A stretch of DNA of 64,000 bases, taken from positions 124,001 through 188,000 of the forward strand of contig NZ_LMKN01000001.1 in the NCBI RefSeq assembly GCF_001421535.1. The letters are read 5' to 3'. Origin of the DNA: Sphingomonas sp. Leaf20. Lineage in GTDB: Bacteria > Pseudomonadota > Alphaproteobacteria > Sphingomonadales > Sphingomonadaceae. Below the pieces are notes generated by a model. The model searched no databases and was not told the DNA's origin. It saw only the letters and a list, made by a program, of their open reading frames with translations. Below are positions 58,662 to 64,000 of this stretch, piece after piece. A program made the position numbers and the translations under genes. Within the stretch, counting starts at the first letter, position 1, and the number at the start of each line of letters is the position of its first letter.

Positions 58662-58967
58662 TTACCAGCTCGACTTCGTGACGCCGGGGATGAGGCCCTT
58701 GTTGGCCAGATCGCGCAGCTGAATACGGCAGAGCCGGAACTTGCGGTAATAAGCGCGCGGGCGACCGGTCAGCTCGCACCGGTTACGGATGCGGGTCGGG
58801 TTCGCGTTGCGCGGCAGGGCCGCCATCTTGAGGCGAGCGATCAGACGCTCACCATCGTCGAGCGTCTTGTCCGCTGCGATCGCCTTCAGTGCCGCGTACT
58901 TCGGGGCATACTGCTTGACCATGCGCTTGCGGCGCTCGTTCTTGTTGACTGAACTCAGTTTCGCCAT
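58662..58967 (-). CDS. rpsN: Ribosomal protein S14
   Basis: Small-subunit head protein, 101 residues, of the long zinc-free type: no CxxC pair is present. It starts [20 protein letters not shown] and has [32 protein letters not shown]-rich dispersed repeat separates it from rplE. Confidence 0.97.
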   Translation of the reverse strand: MAKLSSVNKNERRKRMVKQYAPKYAALKAIAADKTLDDGERLIARLKMAALPRNANPTRIRNRCELTGRPRAYYRKFRLCRIQLRDLANKGLIPGVTKSSW

Positions 58968-58992
58968 CGACTTAAGTTCTTTCTTTCTTCTG

Positions 58993-59120
58993 CCCCCTCG
59001 CCCCTCCGGGGAGAGGGTCGGGGTGAGGGGCAGCCCAGCAGGACCGCGCCTCCAGTTTTCGGGCGGGGCAAGGGAGACTCACTCCCCCTCACCCCAGCCC
59101 TCTCCCCGAGGGAGAGGGAG
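58993..59120. repeat. Dispersed CCCTCTCCCC/GGGGAGAGGG repeat, copy B
   Basis: Same element as at 32626: CCCCTCGCCCCTCCGGGGAGAGGG, then GGGTGAGGGGCAGCC, and on the right CCCTCACCCCAGCCCTCTCCCC with GAGGGAGAGGG. It sits between rplE and rpsN inside the spc operon. Confidence 0.8.
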
Positions 59121-59124
59121 TCTC

Positions 59125-59748
59125 TTACGCTGCCTTCTTCGCGTCGGCAGCGTCGTCTTCGATCGGGAACGGGAAACCGAACAGACGCAGAAGCTCGCGA
59201 GCCTCGTCGTCGGTCTTTGCGGTCGTCGTCACGATCACATCCATGCCGCGGACCTTGTCGACCCGGTCATAGCTGATTTCTGGGAACACGATCTGCTCCT
59301 TGATACCGCAGGCATAGTTGCCACGGCCATCGAAGCTCTTCGGGTTGAGCCCGCGGAAATCGCGGACGCGGGGAAGAGCGATCGTGATGAAACGGTCGAG
59401 AAACTCGTACATGCGCTCGCGGCGAAGCGTGACCTTCACGCCGATCGGCATGCCTTCGCGCAGCTTGAACTGTGCGATCGACTTCTTGGCCTTCGTCACG
59501 ACAGGCTTCTGGCCGGCGATCAGCTCCATTTCGGAAGCAGCCTGGTCGACCTTCTTCTTGTCCTGCGTGGCCTCGCCGACGCCCATGTTCAGAACGATCT
59601 TGTCGATCCGTGGGATCTCCATGACGTTCTTGTAGCCGAACTTGTCGACCATCGCCTTGATGATCGTCTCGTCGTACATCTTCCGCATGCGCGGCGTGTA
59701 GGCGACCTCGGTGCCAGCAGCGTCTGCGCCCGTGTTCTGATCAACCAT
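59125..59748 (-). CDS. rplE: Ribosomal protein L5
   Basis: Large-subunit protein contacting 5S rRNA and P-site tRNA. The 207-residue product has a short N-terminal extension ([19 protein letters not shown]) before [18 protein letters not shown], then [20 protein letters not shown] and [21 protein letters not shown]. It overlaps rplX by 8 bases. Confidence 0.96.
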   Translation of the reverse strand: MVDQNTGADAAGTEVAYTPRMRKMYDETIIKAMVDKFGYKNVMEIPRIDKIVLNMGVGEATQDKKKVDQAASEMELIAGQKPVVTKAKKSIAQFKLREGMPIGVKVTLRRERMYEFLDRFITIALPRVRDFRGLNPKSFDGRGNYACGIKEQIVFPEISYDRVDKVRGMDVIVTTTAKTDDEARELLRLFGFPFPIEDDAADAKKAA

Positions 59749-60058
59749 TGATCTTCTCCCCGGTCTTGACGGCCACGCGGACCTTCTTGCCGTCCTGCTC
59801 CTCGAAGCGGACGCGGGTCGGCTTGCCGTCGGCGGTCACGTGCGCGACCTTCGAAACGTGCATCGGTGCTTCCTTGCGGATCAGGCCACCCTGCGGGTCG
59901 CCCTGGGTCGGCTTGGTGTGGCGCACGGCGATGTTGACGCCCGCGACGACGACCTTGTCGGCCTTCGGCATCGACATGGTCACTTCGCCGGTCTTGCCCT
60001 TGTCCTTGCCGGACAGGATGATGACCTTGTCACCCTTCTTGATACGCTGCGACGCCAT
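59741..60058 (-). CDS. rplX: Ribosomal protein L24
   Basis: Early assembly protein of the large subunit. The 105-residue product starts [22 protein letters not shown], the KOW motif signature, and has [32 protein letters not shown]. It overlaps rplN by one base and rplE by 8. Confidence 0.97.
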   Translation of the reverse strand: MASQRIKKGDKVIILSGKDKGKTGEVTMSMPKADKVVVAGVNIAVRHTKPTQGDPQGGLIRKEAPMHVSKVAHVTADGKPTRVRFEEQDGKKVRVAVKTGEKING

Positions 60059-60426
60059 TACAGCACCTCCGGCGCGAGGCTGATGATCTTCATGTGCTTC
60101 TTGCCGCGCAGCTCGCGAACGACTGGGCCGAAGATACGGGTGCCAATCGGCTCCTCGTTCTTGTTGACCAGCACCGCGGCGTTGCCGTCGAAGCGGATGA
60201 CCGTACCGTCTGCACGGCGGATATCCTTGGCGGTACGCACGATCACCGCGCGGTGAACGTCGCCCTTCTTCACACGGCCACGTGGCTGCGCTTCCTTGAT
60301 GCTGACGACGATGATGTCGCCAACGCCCGCAACACGACGCTTGGAACCCCCAAGCACCTTGATGCACTGCACCCGCTTCGCGCCGCTGTTGTCAGCGACG
60401 TCGAGATTGGACTGCATCTGGATCAT
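60058..60426 (-). CDS. rplN: Ribosomal protein L14
   Basis: Large-subunit interface protein, first gene of the spc group. The 122-residue product starts [20 protein letters not shown], with the family signature [20 protein letters not shown] and [17 protein letters not shown] lies upstream of the ATG at 60426. A strong terminator lies in the 233-base gap to rpsQ. Confidence 0.98.
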   Translation of the reverse strand: MIQMQSNLDVADNSGAKRVQCIKVLGGSKRRVAGVGDIIVVSIKEAQPRGRVKKGDVHRAVIVRTAKDIRRADGTVIRFDGNAAVLVNKNEEPIGTRIFGPVVRELRGKKHMKIISLAPEVL

Positions 60427-60478
60427 GGATCCGTATCCCTTCTCTGTCTCTGGGGTCGATACCGACCGAACCCCGCCT

Positions 60479-60514
60479 AAAAAATCACCCCGCCGCGGAA
60501 GAACCGCAACGGGG
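60479..60514 (-). terminator. Terminator at the S10/spc boundary
   Basis: On the minus strand CCCCGTTGCGG (60514-60504) pairs with CCGCGGCGGGG (60498-60488), 11 bp with two G-U pairs, loop of 5, followed by TGATTTTTT. It lies between rpsQ and rplN, where the S10 and spc operons are divided in E. coli. Confidence 0.82.
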
Positions 60515-60566
60515 AGGAGCGGCCGCTTAGCCGTTCCCTCGGTGGAACACAAGGTTCCAATGTAAA

Positions 60567-60650
60567 CCGTCATCCCGGCGAAAGCTGGGATCCAGAGTTG
60601 TCAGGTGTTACGCCCCTGGCTCTGGATCCTGACTTTCGTCAGGATGACGG
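60567..60650. repeat. Dispersed intergenic palindrome, copy 4
   Basis: CCGTCATCCCGGCGAAAGCTGGGATCCAGAG on the left and CTCTGGATCCTGACTTTCGTCAGGATGACGG on the right, the same family as at 27881. It lies between rpsQ and rplN. Confidence 0.85.
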
Positions 60651-60659
60651 GAACCCCGT

Positions 60660-60932
60660 TCAGCCCTCGGCCGAAGCCCGCTCCGGCGTCGCGTGGGTGT
60701 TGACCCGCTCGATCACCTTCCAGGTCTTCAGCTTGGAGATCGGTGCGGTCTCTTCGATCCGCACGGTCTCGCCCTGCTTGAACTCGTTGCTCTCGTCATG
60801 AGCATGATACTTCTTCGAGCGACGGATGATCTTCCCGTAGAGCGGGTGCTTCACCTTACGCTCGACGTTCACGACCACCGTCTTGTCGCCCTTGTCGGAC
60901 ACGACCAGACCGGTCAGCACGCGCTTCGGCAT
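60660..60932 (-). CDS. rpsQ: Ribosomal protein S17
   Basis: Small-subunit protein, 90 residues, starting [20 protein letters not shown] with [25 protein letters not shown]. The C-terminal tail ([12 protein letters not shown]) is slightly longer than in E. coli. It ends the S10 group; repeat and terminator follow. Confidence 0.97.
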   Translation of the reverse strand: MPKRVLTGLVVSDKGDKTVVVNVERKVKHPLYGKIIRRSKKYHAHDESNEFKQGETVRIEETAPISKLKTWKVIERVNTHATPERASAEG

Positions 60933-60942
60933 GATGTGTTCC

Positions 60943-61149
60943 TTACTTCGCGGCGTCAGCGCTGGTGCGCTGAGCCTGCAGGGTCTTGATGCGAGCGATG
61001 TCGCGGCGGACCTCACGAACGCGGCTCGGCTTTTCGAGCTGGTTCGTGGCGGCCTGGAAGCGCAGGTTGAACTGCTCGCGCTTCAGTTCGCCAAGCGACT
61101 CCGACAGCTGGTCGTCGCTCTTGGCCTTCATGTCGTCGATACGAGCCAT
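60943..61149 (-). CDS. rpmC: Ribosomal protein L29
   Basis: Large-subunit protein at the exit tunnel, where signal recognition particle and trigger factor bind. The 68-residue product starts [20 protein letters not shown] and has [30 protein letters not shown], typical of L29. The longer in-frame start at 61194 is not needed. Confidence 0.96.
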   Translation of the reverse strand: MARIDDMKAKSDDQLSESLGELKREQFNLRFQAATNQLEKPSRVREVRRDIARIKTLQAQRTSADAAK

Positions 61150-61153
61150 GATC

Positions 61154-61588
61154 TTACTCGCCTCCCAGATGCGAGGTGTCGCCCAGGCGGGCAACGACCT
61201 TTACCTTGATCGGCAGCTTCATGGCCGCCCGCTCGAATGCCTCAGCGGCGATCCGGCCCTCGACACCGTCGAGCTCGAACAGAATCCGGCCTGGCTTGAC
61301 GCGCGCGGCCCAGAACTCGGGCGATCCCTTGCCCTTACCCATGCGGACTTCGGCAGGCTTCGACGAGACGGGGACGTCCGGGAAGATGCGGATCCACAAA
61401 CGCCCCTGGCGCTTGATGTGACGCGTGATCGCGCGGCGAGCCGCCTCGATCTGGCGTGCGGTGATCCGGTCAGGCTCCATGGCCTTCAGCCCGTAGGATC
61501 CGAAATTGAGCGAGAAGCCACTCTTGGCGTCGCCCGAAATCTTCCCCTTGAAGGCCTTCCGGAACTTGGTCTTTTTTGGTTGCAGCAT
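61154..61588 (-). CDS. rplP: Ribosomal protein L16
   Basis: Large-subunit protein near the A-site tRNA. The 144-residue product starts [20 protein letters not shown], with [38 protein letters not shown]. Length matches the family (136-145). Confidence 0.97.
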   Translation of the reverse strand: MLQPKKTKFRKAFKGKISGDAKSGFSLNFGSYGLKAMEPDRITARQIEAARRAITRHIKRQGRLWIRIFPDVPVSSKPAEVRMGKGKGSPEFWAARVKPGRILFELDGVEGRIAAEAFERAAMKLPIKVKVVARLGDTSHLGGE

Positions 61589-61603
61589 GTCTGTTCCTGA
61601 CCC

Positions 61604-62311
61604 TTAGCGACGATCGTCGCGCTGCGGACGCACGCCGGAGGTCTGAGCCTCCATCATGATCCGGTCATACGACGTCGGATCATTGCCGAGAATCTCGCCC
61701 TTGAAGACCCAGACCTTCACGCCGCAGACGCCGTAGGACGTGTGCGCCGTAGCCTCGGCATAATCGATGTTCGCGCGCAACGTGTGCAGCGGAACGCGAC
61801 CTTCGCGGTAGCTCTCGGAGCGGGCGATCTCTGCGCCGCCAAGACGGCCGCCACAGTTCACGCGGATGCCCTCGGCACCGAGACGCATCGCCGACTGGAC
61901 CGCACGCTTCATGGCGCGACGGAAGGCAATACGACGCTCGAGCTGATCGGCGATGCCCTGCGCGACGAGACGCGCATCGACTTCCGGCTTGCGGATCTCG
62001 ACGATGTTCAGCGACACGGTCGACGACGTCATCTTGCCGATCGTCGAACGCAGCTTCTCGATGTCCGCGCCCTTCTTGCCGATGATCACGCCGGGGCGTG
62101 CAGCGAAGATGGAGATGCGGCACAGCTTGGCAGGACGCTCGATCACGACCTTCGAGATCGCGGCCTGCGGCAGCGTCTTGATGATGTACGCACGGATCTT
62201 GAGATCCTCGAGCAGCAACCGACCATAGTCGGCGCCCTCGGCGTACCAGCGGCTGTCCCAGGTGCGGTTGATCTGCAGACGCAGACCGATGGGATTGCTC
62301 TTCTGACCCAT
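61604..62311 (-). CDS. rpsC: Ribosomal protein S3
   Basis: Small-subunit protein at the mRNA entry. The 235-residue product starts [20 protein letters not shown], has the KH domain ([17 protein letters not shown]) and [26 protein letters not shown]. Start overlaps the rplV stop by one base. Confidence 0.98.
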   Translation of the reverse strand: MGQKSNPIGLRLQINRTWDSRWYAEGADYGRLLLEDLKIRAYIIKTLPQAAISKVVIERPAKLCRISIFAARPGVIIGKKGADIEKLRSTIGKMTSSTVSLNIVEIRKPEVDARLVAQGIADQLERRIAFRRAMKRAVQSAMRLGAEGIRVNCGGRLGGAEIARSESYREGRVPLHTLRANIDYAEATAHTSYGVCGVKVWVFKGEILGNDPTSYDRIMMEAQTSGVRPQRDDRR

Positions 62312-62688
62312 TATGCTTCTTCCTGCTCGCGCACGACGATGCGCAGACGGCTGAATGGCTTGAGGATGCGGGTCGACTTGCCGCGGCCGCGGGTAGCGAA
62401 GCGCTTCATCGTGATCGACTTGCCAACCGAGGCCTCGGCGACGACCAGCGAGTCGACGTCGAGGTTGTGGTTGTTCTCCGCATTGGCGATGGCCGAGGCC
62501 AGCACCTTGCGCGCTTCGATCGCCATGCCCTTGGTCGAGAAGGCGAGGATGTTCATCGCATCGCCGACCTTCTTGCCACGGATCAGCGCAGCCACGAGGC
62601 CGAGCTTCTGCGCGGAACCACGGATCTGCGTACCGACCGAAAGCGCCTCGTTGTCCGCGACCTTGCGCGGGCTGACTTGCTTAGACAT
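62311..62688 (-). CDS. rplV: Ribosomal protein L22
   Basis: Large-subunit protein lining the exit tunnel. The 125-residue product has [56 protein letters not shown] and [20 protein letters not shown], the L22 signature. Start overlaps rpsS by one base. Confidence 0.97.
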   Translation of the reverse strand: MSKQVSPRKVADNEALSVGTQIRGSAQKLGLVAALIRGKKVGDAMNILAFSTKGMAIEARKVLASAIANAENNHNLDVDSLVVAEASVGKSITMKRFATRGRGKSTRILKPFSRLRIVVREQEEA

Positions 62689-62963
62689 CAGCGCTTGCCC
62701 TTCTTGTCGGCGGAGTGGCCGGGGAAGTAGCGCGTGGGCGCGAACTCGCCCAGCTTCATCCCGACCATGTCCTCGTTAACCGAGACCGGCACGAACTTGC
62801 GGCCGTTATAGACGTTGAACGTGAGGCCCACGAACGACGGCAGGATCGTCGAGCGACGCGACCAGGTCTTGATCGGCGAACGCGCGTTGGTGTCCTGGGC
62901 GGTTTCTGCCTTCTTGAGCAGATGAAGGTCCACGAAAGGACCCTTCCATACGGAACGAGCCAT
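62688..62963 (-). CDS. rpsS: Ribosomal protein S19
   Basis: Small-subunit head protein, 91 residues, starting [20 protein letters not shown] and with the signature [25 protein letters not shown]. It lies 3 bases after rplB. Confidence 0.98.
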   Translation of the reverse strand: MARSVWKGPFVDLHLLKKAETAQDTNARSPIKTWSRRSTILPSFVGLTFNVYNGRKFVPVSVNEDMVGMKLGEFAPTRYFPGHSADKKGKR

Positions 62964-62966
62964 CGT

Positions 62967-63803
62967 TTAGCCCTTCTTCTTCGCGTGACGCGACCGGATG
63001 ATCATCTTGTCGGTCGACTTGTTATGACGAGTGCGAGCACCCTTCGTCGGCTTGCCCCAAGGCGTGACCGGATGACGGCCACCCGAGGTGCGGCCTTCAC
63101 CACCGCCGTGCGGATGGTCGACCGGGTTCTTGGCGACACCACGGGTCAGCGGACGGATACCCATCCAGCGCGAACGCCCTGCCTTGCCGAGGTTCTGGTT
63201 CTGGTTGTCGGGGTTCGAGACCGCGCCAACCGTCGCCATGCAATCGCTGCGGATGTAGCGCTGCTCGCCCGAGTTCAGGCGGACCATCACCATGCCCTTG
63301 TCGCGACCGACGACCTGCACGTACGTGCCGGCCGAACGGGCGATCTGGCCACCCTTCATCGGCTTCATCTCCACGTTGTGGACGATGGTGCCGACGGGCA
63401 TCTGACCGAGTTCCATGGCATTGCCTGGCTTCACGTCGGTCTTCTTGGCCGCGATCACCTTGTCGCCGACGCCCAGACGCTGCGGCGCCAGGATGTAGGC
63501 CAGCTCTTCGTCCGGGTACTTGACCAGGGCGATGAACGCGGTGCGGTTGGGATCATACTCGATCCGCTCGACGATGCCCTCGACGTCCCACTTGCGACGC
63601 TTGAAGTCGATGTAGCGGTACTTCTGCTTGTGACCGCCGGCGATGCCGCGCGAGGTCACATGGCCCTTGTTGTTACGACCGCCGGTCTTGTGCTTGCCTT
63701 CGGTCAGCGCCTTGACGGGGCGACCCTTCCAGAGCGACGACTTGTCGACCAGGATGAGACCGCGGCGTGCCGGCGATGTCGGATTATAATGCTTGAGTGC
63801 CAT
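62967..63803 (-). CDS. rplB: Ribosomal protein L2
   Basis: Large-subunit protein needed for peptidyl transfer and subunit joining. The 278-residue product starts [20 protein letters not shown], with the signature [24 protein letters not shown] near the C-terminus containing the conserved His. Typical length. Confidence 0.98.
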   Translation of the reverse strand: MALKHYNPTSPARRGLILVDKSSLWKGRPVKALTEGKHKTGGRNNKGHVTSRGIAGGHKQKYRYIDFKRRKWDVEGIVERIEYDPNRTAFIALVKYPDEELAYILAPQRLGVGDKVIAAKKTDVKPGNAMELGQMPVGTIVHNVEMKPMKGGQIARSAGTYVQVVGRDKGMVMVRLNSGEQRYIRSDCMATVGAVSNPDNQNQNLGKAGRSRWMGIRPLTRGVAKNPVDHPHGGGEGRTSGGRHPVTPWGKPTKGARTRHNKSTDKMIIRSRHAKKKG

Positions 63804-63807
63804 GGCC

Positions 63808-64000
63808 TCAGATCCCCGTCGTCACGTCGATGGACTGACCGTCCTTCAACGTCACGATTGCCTTTTTCATGTCCGAGCGCGAATAGTTCGTGCCCTTCCA
63901 CTTCTTGGTCTTGCCCTTCTGGACGAGCGTGTTCACGCCGACGACGTTCACGTCGAACAGCGCCTCGACGGCCGCCTTGATTTCGGGCTTCGTGGCGTCG
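63808..64000 (-). CDS. rplW: Ribosomal protein L23, partial
   Basis: The last 63 residues of L23, cut at the window edge (5' end beyond 64000). The frame reads [20 protein letters not shown], then [32 protein letters not shown], which is the conserved C-terminal half of L23. It ends 4 bases before rplB, as in the S10 operon. Confidence 0.93.
   Translation of the reverse strand, partial: DATKPEIKAAVEALFDVNVVGVNTLVQKGKTKKWKGTNYSRSDMKKAIVTLKDGQSIDVTTGI

Overview
This is GC-rich chromosomal DNA from an alphaproteobacterium, most likely a sphingomonad (Sphingomonas or a close relative). The clues are a RcdA/DUF1465 protein, paired DUF465 proteins, a DksA with few cysteines, an alpha operon without rpsD, a glycine-rich N-terminal extension on ribosomal protein S5, and CCGTCATCC-type intergenic palindromes. 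Nearly all of it is gene-dense core genome. There is no CRISPR array, intact prophage, complete insertion sequence or obvious defence island.

Layout. 0-4.3 kb: a FixL/FixJ-like two-component pair, dUTPase, a small exported protein and MoeB/ThiF. 4.3-7.8 kb: nucleotide-sugar genes (galU, wecB, wecC). 7.9-11.3 kb: a 1144-residue exported TolB-propeller/amidohydrolase fusion. 11.9-15.8 kb: a periplasmic molybdenum aldehyde oxidoreductase (paoABC) ended by a strong terminator. 15.8-22.5 kb: gamma-carbonic anhydrase, M1 aminopeptidase, nitronate monooxygenase, RcdA-like adaptor, two divergent DUF465 genes, a PilZ protein and DksA. 22.9-23.9 kb: a serine/glycine-rich exported protein with 24-bp tandem repeats and a PEP-CTERM-like tail. 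24-40.3 kb: host-attachment-family protein, serS-surE-nlpD, tyrS, PilZ, a DMT-type transporter, recG, sdhE, mfd, an NTF2-like protein coupled to an EAL phosphodiesterase, moaA-nadK and tRNA-Asn. 40.6-45.2 kb: a small membrane protein, a chemoreceptor, an OprB-type porin and a degenerate GGDEF protein.

45.25-46.26 kb holds no intact gene. It carries four GC-rich inverted repeats, two of them copies of one element, and a possible excisionase-like fragment just beyond the 3' end of guaA, which is a known integration site for genomic islands. From 46.3 kb to the end, all genes are on the minus strand: guaA, then the ribosomal protein/RNA polymerase cluster, which reads from 64 kb down to 47.9 kb (S10, spc and alpha operons, rplW to rplQ).

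The ribosomal cluster is divided. Terminator-like hairpins lie between rpsQ and rplN (the classical S10/spc boundary), rpmD and rplO, rplO and secY, and just after adk. Promoter-like sequences precede secY and rpsM. An OmpR-type regulator, its histidine kinase and a small membrane protein sit between adk and rpsM. Four dispersed repeats lie in intercistronic gaps of the cluster.

I see no convincing wholly new multi-gene system. The best leads are the decayed region at guaA with its paired hairpin element, the two-component system inside the ribosomal cluster, and the serine-repeat CTERM-like surface protein.
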